This document shows positions 1-8,506 of a stretch of 44,274 nucleotides of DNA, piece by piece; the stretch's first letter is position 1; every line of letters begins with the position of its first letter. The stretch lies in contig PKTF01000404.1 of NCBI GenBank assembly GCA_002869275.1, forward strand, positions 1 through 44,274. Reading direction: 5' to 3'. The stretch comes from Ignavibacteria bacterium. Lineage in GTDB: Bacteria; Bacteroidota; Ignavibacteria; SZUA-365. The position numbers and the translations under genes were made by a program. The notes under the pieces are model-generated. The model searched no databases. It saw only the letters and a program-made list of their open reading frames with translations, and was not told the DNA's origin.

Positions 1-122
1 AGACATCGCCTCGTGGATGTTGGCATTGACGTACTCATCGCTCCTGGTTTCCGGAACTCGTTATCCTTTACTGCGATACGTTTCAATGATGAGAATACGC
101 ATTCTCCTCGTGCAATTCAAAA

Positions 123-151
123 ACCGCCTCACCTTCATGAGGTGAGGCGGT
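123..151 (-). terminator. intrinsic terminator-like hairpin (leftward)
   Basis: A perfect 12-bp GC-rich stem pairs 123-134 with 140-151 around a 5-nt loop. Read on the minus strand the stem is followed by five T residues (complement of 119-123), the layout of a Rho-independent terminator. On the plus strand the downstream bases are not T-rich. No minus-strand gene can be seen to its right, so what it terminates is unknown. Confidence 0.5.
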
Positions 152-351
152 AAATCCCCTCCCTGTATTCTGATCTTCCGCGAGTGGAAGACATGATATC
201 GGGAGAACCTCCATGGCCGCTTTCTTGATGCTGCCGGGGGTAAAAGTACCACATTCGCGTGCTGATATCTTTCACGCATGGCTCAAAACGTATCAGAACC
301 TGCTCAAAACACCGATTTCTTGCCTTTTGTCAAAAAATGAAGAGGTTTGCC

Positions 352-483
352 ATGACGCAGCGATCATTCACAGGGCGGAGATCGGGTGACATTTTCCAGG
401 TGTGGGAGAAACACCTGCTTCTCCTCCTGCCGTTTCTGATACTGCGGCTCGTCTATGGCGAGAAAAACCAGGCTTTCTCTTGA
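352..483 (+). CDS. possible small membrane protein (43 aa)
   Basis: I do not recognise this ORF. The ATG at 352 follows an AGAGG sequence (341-345) with 6-nt spacing, which is a usable ribosome-binding site. The 43 residues have a polar, Arg/Ser-rich N-terminal part followed by one hydrophobic stretch (about residues 20-35, Leu-rich), as in a single-pass small membrane protein. It lies upstream of the exported repeat protein at 633, with about 150 nt between. There is no homology evidence and the length is within what chance allows, so it is listed only as a candidate. Confidence 0.2.
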   Translation: MTQRSFTGRRSGDIFQVWEKHLLLLLPFLILRLVYGEKNQAFS

Positions 484-632
484 CTCTTGCAAAGCAGATG
501 ACGATGTTCTCCTGAACACGGGTGGAGGGCCCCATGAAAATCAGATTGTTCTGTACTCTCGTGGATGTCACCCGCATCACACACATATCATCGATTCCCT
601 TGGGGGGAGTCACGCAATCGGAGGGTTCCATC

Positions 633-2873
633 ATGATGCATCGTCTTCTCATCTCTTCCTGTTTTCTGATAGCCATCTGCATGCAGATTTCGGCGCAGCA
701 ACTGCGCTGGGAGGCTCTGCCGGATTTTAGCGCCGGCGTGTGCCGCGACATGGTGGAAACCCCCGATGGAGCGCTGCTGCTCGCGGGTCCTGTCTCCCTC
801 ATCGGACAGGACGGCCGCGGTCTGTTCCGGTTGGAAAAGGGTGAAACGTCGCTGCAGGATGTGTCACCGACCTGGTCACGAATCACGGCTCTGGAAGTCC
901 CCGGCGACGGAAGTCTGCTCTGCGCCAGCGAGGAAGCGCTGTGGAGATCGGAAAATGACGGGCGCAACTGGCGGAAAACACAGGATTCCCTGCGCGGATC
1001 CTTCAGGGATCTGCGAAAGCTGTACGACGGGAACTGCTATGCGATCACTTCACGCGGGGCATTTTTTCGCTCCACCGACGACGGGATGTCCTGGGATACC
1101 GTCTCCACTTCGCTGCAGCCACGGGAGAACTGGGGACTCCTGGACTTCATCGGCATGACGCCTCGGGGATGGTATATCGTCGCAACAACGTCCTTCAATC
1201 CGCGGTTCAGCAGTGACGGCGGGGTCACCTGGCTGCGGTACTATCTCCACGAGGACTCGATCCATGCTACACCGCGACTCCTGTACCATTCATACCTCAG
1301 TCCCCATGACGGTGCGTTAATCAGTGCCTGGCAGAGCAGCATCGAACGGCAACCACCGGACTGGCACAGTTACGATATAGTGGAGATACTCCCTGCCGCG
1401 GATTTCAGAGATGACGTGGCACCCACAGATCTCATCTCCAATGGAGACAGCACGCTGTACTGCGGAATCGGGACCACGAACTATTTCTTTTTCGGTCACA
1501 CCGGGGCACCGGATATTCCGCAGGATTCCGTCGGCATTCTGCGCTCATGGGATGATGGCCGCAGCTGGTCCTGGCTGCAGCGCGGGCTCGACGTGCAGTC
1601 TCTCCTTCTGACCAGTGACGGAGAGCTGATTGTCTCGACACTCTTCGAGGGCTTCCGTCGCGTCGATACCGCCGACGGCAGCAGCAGCGCGATGCGCTTC
1701 GCCTATGGCCATGTCAGCGACATCCTCTGTACCGATGATGCCCTCCTCGTGACAGTGGACAGCAGTCATGCGCAGGGTGTGCTGCGTTCGAAGGACGCGG
1801 GTTCGACCTGGAACTGGAGTGACAGCCTGAAGCAGTGGTTTCACGACAGAGCTCCTCAGCTCAGCATGCAGAGCGACGGAACGCTACTCCGTGGCGGACC
1901 GGACGGAATGCTGAGCTCATCCGATGGAGGACGGAACTGGTTTTGGGTACGAAATTCCCTGGCAAGCATGGCACGTTTCACCGACGGATCATGGTTAGCG
2001 GCGGAGTATATCTGGCCCTGGCAAAACCGCACAGAGTGCACGCTGTACTACTTCGATGCGTTCCTGCAGCTAGAAGATCGGTTTCCTGCCGAGGGCATGG
2101 GGAGAATCTACGATCTGCATGTCGGATCAACCGGGCTCGTGATCGCCGCTGCGGACTCGGGATTGTTTACCTCATTAGACCGCGGGCGCTCCTGGCAGCA
2201 GCATCGCACGGAGGTTGTGACGCGTCTGTTTCCTCAACGCGACGGCAGTCTGCTCGCAGGGACGCGCGGCGGGTTTTTGGCGTCGGGTAATGGCGGTGCA
2301 TCATGGACGGAAATCCCCGTCTATTCGGAGTTCATGGTCCATACAGTGCTCAGGTACGATGAGACGATTATCTGTTCCTGTTCGCGCAGCTACGATGAAC
2401 GCGGGATACCGCCCCCGGGTGACAGAACCGGAATCATCCGTTCGGTGCAGGGTGGTGAGTGGTTCGGAGTGATGGAGGGGTTGCCCACTCCGGAGATCAC
2501 GTGCCTGGCGATGGATGCACAAGGGGTCCTGTATGCCGGTACCCGGGGCTGCGGAATGTTCCGCAGTACGGAGGCTGTGACAAACCTGCGCCATGAAGAA
2601 CTGGCCTTGCCGCATGCTCTCGAAGTGTCGGTCTATCCGCAGCCCCTTGTATCACAGGGGAGCTTGCGTCTTCGACTGCCAGCGAGATCGACGGTCTCCA
2701 TCACGATGCGCGATCTTCTTGGCAGGATCGTCCTCCCGACCCGTTCCTGCAGTCTGACAGCCGGGACAACCACACTGCCGTTGAACGTCTCCGGGCTCGT
2801 CCGAGGTATCTATTTGCTCGAGGTACGCTGGAAAGGCACCCTGCGGTTGCTAAGCGTTTCCGTGCTCCCGTAA
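633..2873 (+). CDS. secreted Asp-box (BNR/sortilin-like) repeat protein with T9SS sorting domain
   Basis: This is an exported surface or extracellular protein of about 746 residues. The start at 633 (ATGATG) follows GGAGGG at 620-625 and opens a typical signal peptide: a short basic start, then a hydrophobic core, with likely cleavage after ISA at residue 21. The body carries repeated S-x-D/N-x-G-x-x-W Asp-boxes (for example residues 106-113 and 147-154, and several more through about residue 560), the hallmark of beta-propeller BNR/sortilin-like folds. The last 80 or so residues form a T9SS type A sorting domain: a YPQP start, an LLGR turn and a final GIYLLEV strand. Such proteins are moved across the outer membrane by the type IX system and often anchored at the surface. 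Propeller folds of this kind bind carbohydrate or protein, but the ligand cannot be read from sequence. A strong terminator follows at 2990. Confidence 0.85.
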   Translation: MMHRLLISSCFLIAICMQISAQQLRWEALPDFSAGVCRDMVETPDGALLLAGPVSLIGQDGRGLFRLEKGETSLQDVSPTWSRITALEVPGDGSLLCASEEALWRSENDGRNWRKTQDSLRGSFRDLRKLYDGNCYAITSRGAFFRSTDDGMSWDTVSTSLQPRENWGLLDFIGMTPRGWYIVATTSFNPRFSSDGGVTWLRYYLHEDSIHATPRLLYHSYLSPHDGALISAWQSSIERQPPDWHSYDIVEILPAADFRDDVAPTDLISNGDSTLYCGIGTTNYFFFGHTGAPDIPQDSVGILRSWDDGRSWSWLQRGLDVQSLLLTSDGELIVSTLFEGFRRVDTADGSSSAMRFAYGHVSDILCTDDALLVTVDSSHAQGVLRSKDAGSTWNWSDSLKQWFHDRAPQLSMQSDGTLLRGGPDGMLSSSDGGRNWFWVRNSLASMARFTDGSWLAAEYIWPWQNRTECTLYYFDAFLQLEDRFPAEGMGRIYDLHVGSTGLVIAAADSGLFTSLDRGRSWQQHRTEVVTRLFPQRDGSLLAGTRGGFLASGNGGASWTEIPVYSEFMVHTVLRYDETIICSCSRSYDERGIPPPGDRTGIIRSVQGGEWFGVMEGLPTPEITCLAMDAQGVLYAGTRGCGMFRSTEAVTNLRHEELALPHALEVSVYPQPLVSQGSLRLRLPARSTVSITMRDLLGRIVLPTRSCSLTAGTTTLPLNVSGLVRGIYLLEVRWKGTLRLLSVSVLP

Positions 2874-3287
2874 GCATTGAGCGATGTCTGTGCCTGTGAG
2901 CCAGATTTGCTTCCGAGCGGTCGATTATTAGATTCGCCTGCATTCCACAGGCTGCGATAATTTCCGTCAGTCTATCATATACCCGCCTCGACACAGCCCC
3001 GCACCCCCGGGGCTGTGTCTGTTTTTCGGTCGTTCCGTCCCCCCTTGTGCCCCCATCCGCACTGGTAGATTCCGCATAATCGTTCAATCCAACCCAGATT
3101 CGAGGATTTCAGTGTTATCCAACAGAGCATTGGAGTAATGTTAACAAGCTGTAAGTGAATCGTAATCGCTCTGTAATGGTGAATTCAGGCCAGTGAAAGG
3201 TACCCCTCCTAGATTTCATGGTGAACGATAGGTACTCCCCACTCCGGAGATGCATGATCGGAACCATAGAGATTTTATGGAGGAAGT
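2874..3287. other. intergenic region with terminator
   Basis: This 414-nt gap holds the strong terminator at 2990-3027. The remaining roughly 250 nt before the protease gene are more AT-rich (about 3110-3280) and presumably contain its promoter. I could not find a convincing -33/-7 or -35/-10 pair; TAGATTTC at 3212-3219 resembles a -7 element but lacks an upstream TTG at the right distance. No ORF of interest is present. Confidence 0.5.
2990..3027 (+). terminator. Rho-independent terminator
   Basis: A perfect 11-bp GC-rich stem (2990-3000 with 3009-3019) encloses an 8-nt C-rich loop and is followed by TGTTTTTC. It lies 116 nt after the stop codon of the Asp-box protein and insulates it from the protease gene downstream. 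Confidence 0.85.
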
Positions 3288-4991
3288 ATGAACAGGAAGT
3301 ATGAAACAGGTTGGCTTCGAAGAGGGCTTTTGCCCGTCGCACTGACGATTTTTCTTGGACTTGTGCTCGGACTGTCCCCTGCCTTGGCGCAGGAGGACAG
3401 CGGTGAAGGCGGCGACAGCTACGTCCTCGCCCATGACAATCCTGCCGTCATCCATACGATGGAAGTGCAGGACAGGCACACGGATTACCTGATGGATATT
3501 CCCGGCGTGGTGGGTACGGGTACCGGCATGAACGAATATGGTCAGCCGGCCGTCATCATTTTCACGCAGCATGAAATCGGGAACGTGTTTCTTCCCACGC
3601 AGCTGGAAGGAATTCCTGTCATTGAAAAGGTGCTTCCGGACCTGGGACCGGCTTCGGACGGAAACGGTAACGGAGGCGCACAGGGTGGCAGCATTTCCAC
3701 GAGTTCAGGGACCAACACTGTCAACGCGCTCACGCAGCGGTTCACACGTCCGGTCCCGATCGGCTGCTCGACGAGCAACTGGAATGAATGCGTTGGCGCC
3801 ACCATCGGTGTGCGCGTACGAAACGGTACGAATTATTATGTGCTCTCGGCGAACCATGTATTCGCCCGCAATAACTATGCGAGTCTCGGTGAGAAAATCG
3901 TGCAGCCGGGTCGCGGCGATGTAAGCTGTGCCTATATCACCAGCGACGAAGTCGGTCAGCTCGCTGACTACCAGCAGCTGGTTTTCTCCTATAGTGCCAG
4001 CAACACCATGGATGCTGCCATCGCGACAACCACTCCCGCACTTACGGGAACCGCCACACCGCTCGATGGCTACGGCACACCAAACAACGTGACCAAGCTG
4101 GCCTCTATCGGCATGGAAGTGCAGAAGTACGGCAGAACGACGGGGCTGACCGTCGGCAAGGTGTACGCAATCAACACGACCGTAGTGCTCAGCTACAGTG
4201 TCGGCGGCATTCGTTTCGTGAATCAGATCGTCGTCGAACCGAAGAAGAAGAACTCGACGTTCGTAGATGGTGGTGACTCTGGTTCCCTGCTCGTGACCAA
4301 CGACGCCAGCGTTAATCCGCTCGGACTGGTATTCGGCAAGAGCAGCAACTATGCAATCGTCTCGCCGATCGATCCCATCCTTCAGCGTTTCAATGTTGAA
4401 ATCGACAACGGTACATCACCGCTTCCCGTCGAACTGGAATATTTCTCCGGTGCACTCATGGGTGATGACGTCCACCTGAAATGGCGTACCACCACCGAGC
4501 TGCAAAACCACGGTTTCTTCGTCCAGCGTTCGCAGGACAAGGACCGCTGGGAAGACCTCGAGATGATTCCGGGAGCCGGCAACAGCAGCATCCCGATTCA
4601 GTACAGTTATGTCGACCGCAACGTCACGAACTTCTTCGGCGGACAGCGTCTCTACTACCGCCTGCTGCAGGTGGATCGCGACGGCACCGAGACGTATTCA
4701 TCAGTTCTCGATGTCGACCCGCTGCCACGTGCGGCTTCGATGGTGGTCTTCCCCCATCCGGTGCGCAGTTCGGCAAACGTCCAGGTCAATGTGACCCAGG
4801 ACGTACCCGGCGACCTGCACGTATACGATGCCACGGGAAGAAGGCTCGATCAGTTCTCCAATACACTGCCGGGTACGACCGGCACATACAACGTCCCGCT
4901 GCAGATGGGTGATATCGGTCCGGGTAACTATTTCCTGGAATACCGTACAGCCACCAGCGTGCTGCGGAAACGCATACTCGTGGTGCGATGA
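3288..4991 (+). CDS. NAL1-like trypsin-fold serine protease with T9SS sorting domain
   Basis: This 567-residue exported protein has a signal peptide (residues 1-34, ending ALA before QED). Residues about 50-120 match the N-terminal region of the NAL1-like family (RHTD.L..IPGVVGTGTG pattern). Residues about 150-375 form the chymotrypsin-like domain with an intact candidate triad: His190 (in SANHVF), Asp242 (in TMDAAIA) and Ser331 (in GGDSGSL). In this family, named after plant NARROW LEAF 1, a His-Asp-Ser triad has been reported. An FN3-like module (about 380-485) and a T9SS sorting domain (about 490-567, FPHP start) follow. The ATG at 3288 sits 4 nt after GGAGG. The substrate is unknown. The next gene shares the FN3-plus-sorting-domain tail, so the pair may act together at the cell surface. 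Confidence 0.85.
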   Translation: MNRKYETGWLRRGLLPVALTIFLGLVLGLSPALAQEDSGEGGDSYVLAHDNPAVIHTMEVQDRHTDYLMDIPGVVGTGTGMNEYGQPAVIIFTQHEIGNVFLPTQLEGIPVIEKVLPDLGPASDGNGNGGAQGGSISTSSGTNTVNALTQRFTRPVPIGCSTSNWNECVGATIGVRVRNGTNYYVLSANHVFARNNYASLGEKIVQPGRGDVSCAYITSDEVGQLADYQQLVFSYSASNTMDAAIATTTPALTGTATPLDGYGTPNNVTKLASIGMEVQKYGRTTGLTVGKVYAINTTVVLSYSVGGIRFVNQIVVEPKKKNSTFVDGGDSGSLLVTNDASVNPLGLVFGKSSNYAIVSPIDPILQRFNVEIDNGTSPLPVELEYFSGALMGDDVHLKWRTTTELQNHGFFVQRSQDKDRWEDLEMIPGAGNSSIPIQYSYVDRNVTNFFGGQRLYYRLLQVDRDGTETYSSVLDVDPLPRAASMVVFPHPVRSSANVQVNVTQDVPGDLHVYDATGRRLDQFSNTLPGTTGTYNVPLQMGDIGPGNYFLEYRTATSVLRKRILVVR

Positions 4992-5048
4992 TCCAGTGGG
5001 GGAGGGATGGAAATGGAAGGAAGTTTTGGAAGGAAAGGAGTTGTAATC

Positions 5049-5990
5049 ATGCCCTACACAGATCAACAGACCACATGGCCCCCGGTGACAGCCCGTGAAG
5101 CGGCGCTCATGACGCGCATTGCGATCGCCCTCATTCTGCTGTTGCTGCTGCCGATTCTCGTACTTGCCCAGCCGGTGCCGCTCACCACGACGAGCATCGC
5201 GGGACTGCTTGACAGCGAGATCGCCGCCATGCATGGCAAGCGACTGTCGCTGATGAGTTCCGAAACGGAGTCACGCGACGCCGACGCGCAGAAAGCTCTG
5301 AAGCTGCGTCCGCTCATGCCGCAGCCGGCGTTTCCCCGCGCGTTCCATGCCATGCCGGTGTTCGAGTCCATGCAATCCCTCAATGCCGCGGAAGTCTTTG
5401 CATCCTCGGCTTCATCGCGCTCATCAGCCGCCGCGTTGTCCGTTTTCTCCGGCGCCCGTTTTCGCGATGTCGTTCAGCTCCACTGGGAAGCAGCATCCGT
5501 TCCGGAAGTGATCGGTTTCCAGGTGGAGCGACGCTCTCAAAAACACAATCAATGGGAAATGGTGGGTTACGTGCGCAGCAGCGCACGTCCGCACACACGC
5601 GAGCAGTTTACATTCCTGGACCACCTGGGCGATGAAGGCGTGGCATACTACCGTCTGCGTCAGATCAATGCCGATACGGAAGGAAGTGTATCCCCGGTGA
5701 TCAGCGTCACACCGGACAACGTGCTTCCCTCATTTTCCCTGTGGAAACACACCATGCAGCCATTCCATAATTACGGGACGGTGTCGTTCGGACTGAGCAG
5801 CCGCACGGCGGTCAAGCTCACGCTGCACGATCGCTTCGGCAATACCGTGGCAACCCTGCTCGACTATACGACCATGGACAAGGGACACCATGTTTTGCCG
5901 TTCAGCAAGGCGGCACTCCGCCCCGGCCTCAACACGCTTCGCCTGCACACGGCCGCAGGAATACAGCATATCAGGGTAAAACACTGGTAG
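5049..5990 (+). CDS. small exported protein: FN3-like module plus T9SS sorting domain
   Basis: This is a 313-residue exported protein. I chose the ATG at 5049 because AAAGGAG (5034-5040) lies 8 nt upstream; an in-frame ATG at 5007 has no such site. A rather long polar N-terminus (about 20 residues) precedes the hydrophobic signal core (about residues 23-40, ending VLAQP). Next comes a low-complexity Ala/Ser/Met/Pro-rich stretch of about 100 residues with no recognisable domain. The C-terminal half repeats the arrangement of the upstream protease: an FN3-like unit (QVERRSQ...WE..GYV, then YYRLRQIN) and a degenerate sorting domain ending HIRVKHW. The gene begins 57 nt after the protease stop, probably in one transcript. 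It has no visible catalytic domain and could be an adaptor, surface anchor or inhibitor; that is inference. Confidence 0.75.
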   Translation: MPYTDQQTTWPPVTAREAALMTRIAIALILLLLLPILVLAQPVPLTTTSIAGLLDSEIAAMHGKRLSLMSSETESRDADAQKALKLRPLMPQPAFPRAFHAMPVFESMQSLNAAEVFASSASSRSSAAALSVFSGARFRDVVQLHWEAASVPEVIGFQVERRSQKHNQWEMVGYVRSSARPHTREQFTFLDHLGDEGVAYYRLRQINADTEGSVSPVISVTPDNVLPSFSLWKHTMQPFHNYGTVSFGLSSRTAVKLTLHDRFGNTVATLLDYTTMDKGHHVLPFSKAALRPGLNTLRLHTAAGIQHIRVKHW

Positions 5991-6018
5991 AGGTAGCATT
6001 CTCACCTGTGTAAGGCAG

Positions 6019-6046
6019 AGGGGTCGGTTTGCTCACCGGCCCCTTT
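6019..6046 (+). terminator. likely intrinsic terminator
   Basis: A 10-bp stem with one G-T pair (6019-6028 with 6035-6044) encloses a 6-nt loop and is followed by only a short T run. It lies 29 nt after the stop of the FN3/sorting-domain gene and ahead of the promoter of the HMG-CoA synthase operon. Confidence 0.55.
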
Positions 6047-6069
6047 GCTGCGTTATAGGGACCGGGCGC

Positions 6070-6099
6070 TTGACATTGCAGCAAAGTCTTGTATATTCA
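6070..6099 (+). promoter_or_regulatory. promoter of the HMG-CoA synthase operon
   Basis: TTGACA (6070-6075), 16 nt, then TATATT (6092-6097) is a near-consensus housekeeping promoter. Read in the Bacteroidota scheme it is TTG, 19 nt, TATATTCA, a partial -7 match. Either way, transcription would start near 6104, leaving a leader of about 190 nt before the ATG at 6293. Confidence 0.6.
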
Positions 6100-6103
6100 G
6101 ATA

Positions 6104-6292
6104 CGTTAATCCATAATTTTCGCGACAACCGTTTCCCCGATTCCGGCGCTCCGCCGTGTTATCCCGTGCACCACATCCGCAGGCACGCGCAAGCCTGTGC
6201 GTTTCGGTGTGCGGCCATCTTTCTCTGAGTCCACGGCAGCCCGGGAAACACCATGACATGACGTTCACAATCCCATAGAAAGGAGATGAGCT
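6104..6292 (+). other. long 5' leader of the HMG-CoA synthase operon
   Basis: If the promoter at 6070 is used, the mRNA has an untranslated leader of about 190 nt. It contains a hairpin (6178-6184 with 6193-6199, one G-U pair) and a competing pairing, CCGCA 6177-6181 with TGCGG 6210-6214. It ends in a clear ribosome-binding site, AAAGGAGATGA, just ahead of the ATG. I do not recognise a known riboswitch class. Confidence 0.35.
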
Positions 6293-7339
6293 ATGGTTGG
6301 CATTGTTGGATACGGGACACAGATACCGCGGTACCGCATCCGGGTCGAGGAAATAGCCAAGGTGTGGGGTGCCGATGCCCCGGCATATCGTCGGGGGCTG
6401 AACCTGAACGAGAAATCCGTCCCCGCGCCGGACGAGGACTGCGCGACACTCTCGGTCAACGCCGCGTGGAACGCCGTGAAGCGCGCCGGCATCCATCCGC
6501 AGCAGCTCGGTGCCGTGTATGTTGGGAGCGAATCACATCCGTATGCGGTTAAACCCACGGGTACGATTGTGTCGGAGGCGCTCGGCGCCTGTCCCCACGT
6601 GCATACGGCTGATCTGGAATTCGCCTGCAAGGCGGGGACCGAGGGACTGTTCATCGCGCTCAACGAAGTGCAGTCGGGGATGATTCCCTACGCCCTCGCG
6701 ATCGGTGCGGACACCTCGCAGGGTGCGCCCTCGGATGCGCTCGAATATTCCGCCGCCGCGGGTGCCGCTGCGTTCGTCGTCGGTGCCGAGAACCTGGTCG
6801 CCGAACTCCTGGACACCCACGTGTTCATGACCGACACGCCGGATTTCTGGCGTCGCGAGCATACGCATTATCCTGAGCACGGCGGTAGCTTCACAGGCGC
6901 ACCGGCGTATTTCAAGCACGTGACCGGTGCCACGAAAGGCATCATGGAAAAAACCGGGATGAAGCCCGAGGCCTTCGACTATGTCATTTTCCACCAGCCC
7001 AACGGAAAATTTCCGGTGATCGCTGCGAAAAAGCTCGGTTTCAAGGAAGCACAGTGGACCCCGGGCCTGCTTTCGCCGACACTCGGGAATACCTACTCGG
7101 GCTCCTCGCCGATGGGTCTCGCTGCCACTCTTGACGTCGCCGAGCCGGGGAATCTGATTCTCCTCGTTTCGTACGGTTCGGGTGCGGGCAGCGACGCTTT
7201 TGTGTTCCGCACGACTGAGCGGCTGATGGCCGTACGTGATCTCGCCCCGCTGGTGCGCCGTCAGCTCGACGAGCACCGGCAGTACATCGAGTACGGCACG
7301 TACGCCAAGTTCCGAAGAAAAATTCTCAAGGCGGAATAG
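6293..7339 (+). CDS. archaeal-type hydroxymethylglutaryl-CoA synthase
   Basis: This 348-residue thiolase-superfamily enzyme is expected to condense acetyl-CoA with acetoacetyl-CoA to HMG-CoA, the committed step toward mevalonate. The candidate catalytic set of the HMG-CoA synthase family is present: Glu80 (in VGSESHPY), Cys112 (in [10 protein letters not shown]) and His234 (in FHQPNGKFP). The length and the AVKPT and GNTYSGSSP patterns match the short archaeal/bacterial form rather than the longer eukaryote/firmicute type. The start has a strong AAAGGAG site. A thiolase follows after 9 nt and a DUF35 protein after that, the same trio that forms the channelling thiolase/HMGCS complex described in methanogenic archaea. 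Possible alternatives are another acyl condensation in a secondary pathway; no HMG-CoA reductase is in this window. Confidence 0.9.
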   Translation: MVGIVGYGTQIPRYRIRVEEIAKVWGADAPAYRRGLNLNEKSVPAPDEDCATLSVNAAWNAVKRAGIHPQQLGAVYVGSESHPYAVKPTGTIVSEALGACPHVHTADLEFACKAGTEGLFIALNEVQSGMIPYALAIGADTSQGAPSDALEYSAAAGAAAFVVGAENLVAELLDTHVFMTDTPDFWRREHTHYPEHGGSFTGAPAYFKHVTGATKGIMEKTGMKPEAFDYVIFHQPNGKFPVIAAKKLGFKEAQWTPGLLSPTLGNTYSGSSPMGLAATLDVAEPGNLILLVSYGSGAGSDAFVFRTTERLMAVRDLAPLVRRQLDEHRQYIEYGTYAKFRRKILKAE

Positions 7340-7348
7340 GAGGTGCAC

Positions 7349-8506
7349 ATGAGAGACGTAGCGATCATCGGCATTGGAATGATGCACTGGGGCGAGCTCT
7401 GGGAGAAGTCCATCCGCGACCTTTGCGTGGAGGCCTCCCTCGCCTGCATCGAAGACGCCGGCGTCGACCACATCGACGCCATGACCATCGGAAGCATGTC
7501 GAGCGGGCTGTTCACCGGACAGGAACATCTCGCGAGCATGGTACCCGACTATCTCGGAAGAAAACACCTTCCCGCTACACGCGTGGAGTCGGCATGCGCC
7601 TCGGGCGGACTCGCCGTGCGCACCGCCTTTCTCGAAGTTGCTTCGGGCATGTCGGACTACGTGCTCGCGGTCGGCGTGGAAAAGATGACCGACGTCAGCG
7701 GAGGCATGGCCACCTATGCGCTGGCGACGGCATCGGATCAGGATTACGAAGCATTCCACGGCGTGACGTTTCCCGGGCTGTACGCCATGATGGCACGAGC
7801 GCATATGGAACGCTTCGGCACCACGCGCGAGCAACTGGCGCAGGTACCGGTGAAGAACCATGCCAATGGCAGCAAGAACCCGCACGCGCAGTTTCCCTTT
7901 ACCGTCACGACGGAACAGGTGATCGGCAGCGTCATGGTCGCTGATCCACTGACCCTGCTTGACTGCTCTCCCATCACCGACGGTGCCGCCGCCGTGCTGC
8001 TCGCTCCGGCGGAGAAAGCGCGCAAACTCGGGAAGCATCCAACGACTGTCATTACCGGTATCGGACAGGCCACCGACACCATCGCACTTGCTCAGCGCAA
8101 GGACCTCCTTCAGATGGGCGCCGTGGAAGAAGCCACCCTGCGGGCACTGTCCATGGCCGGAAGGAGCATCAAGGATATCAGCTTTGCCGAGGTACACGAC
8201 TGCTTCAGTATCGCCGAGATCATGGTCATCGAGGCCATGGGTGTTGTACCTGCCGGACAGGGTGGTCCGGCGACTCTTGATGGATACACCGCGATCGAGG
8301 GTGCATTTCCGGTCAATCCCTCGGGCGGGCTCAAGTCGAAAGGACATCCTGTCGGCGCCACAGGCGTCGCCCAGATCATCGAGGCCGTCACCCAGCTTCG
8401 CGGTGCGGCGGGCGAACGACAGGTCGCGGGCGCGACGGCCGCCCTGACGCAAAACATGGGTGGTTCAGGTGGCAGCAGTGTCGTACATATCGTGGAGGTG
8501 CAATAA
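7349..8506 (+). CDS. thiolase family protein, acetoacetyl-CoA thiolase of the HMGCS complex
   Basis: This 385-residue thiolase likely makes acetoacetyl-CoA from two acetyl-CoA and hands it to the neighbouring HMG-CoA synthase. The nucleophile is Cys83 (in ESACASGG). Other active-site residues are His283 (EVHDCF) and His333 (in KGHPVGATG). The EVHDCF and [12 protein letters not shown] patterns place it with the archaeal/SCP2-thiolase-like branch, not the FadA/AtoB branch. I prefer the ATG at 7349, 5 nt after GGAGG (7339-7343), over the GTG at 7343 that overlaps the site. The stop codon overlaps the start of the DUF35 gene by one base (TAATG), suggesting translational coupling. Confidence 0.9.
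   Translation: MRDVAIIGIGMMHWGELWEKSIRDLCVEASLACIEDAGVDHIDAMTIGSMSSGLFTGQEHLASMVPDYLGRKHLPATRVESACASGGLAVRTAFLEVASGMSDYVLAVGVEKMTDVSGGMATYALATASDQDYEAFHGVTFPGLYAMMARAHMERFGTTREQLAQVPVKNHANGSKNPHAQFPFTVTTEQVIGSVMVADPLTLLDCSPITDGAAAVLLAPAEKARKLGKHPTTVITGIGQATDTIALAQRKDLLQMGAVEEATLRALSMAGRSIKDISFAEVHDCFSIAEIMVIEAMGVVPAGQGGPATLDGYTAIEGAFPVNPSGGLKSKGHPVGATGVAQIIEAVTQLRGAAGERQVAGATAALTQNMGGSGGSSVVHIVEVQ

Larger units (their letters stand above)
1..632. other. left-edge region without a confident gene
   Basis: No convincing long coding region is visible here. Open frames that cross it have no start with a ribosome-binding site, no recognisable domain and run straight through a strong hairpin at 123-151. 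The only things I can point to are that hairpin, a possible 43-residue ORF at 352-483, and a small hairpin (7-bp stem, 397-403 with 411-417). No promoter of the -33/-7 type seen elsewhere in the window was found for the gene starting at 633. Confidence 0.5.

Noticed and set aside
397-424. Possible pseudoknot: 7-bp hairpin whose loop GGAGAA is complementary to TTCTCC just downstream
   Set aside because: Only one nucleotide would be left to cross the 7-bp stem, which is sterically implausible.
633-2873. Asp-box repeats considered as DNA-level tandem repeats
   Set aside because: The units are similar only at protein level with variable spacing, as in beta-propellers, not a recent DNA duplication.
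6533-8452. 639-codon open frame on the minus strand opposite the HMG-CoA synthase and thiolase genes
   Set aside because: It lies entirely antisense to two well-identified enzymes, shows no domain, and is explained by the codon bias of the GC-rich plus-strand genes.
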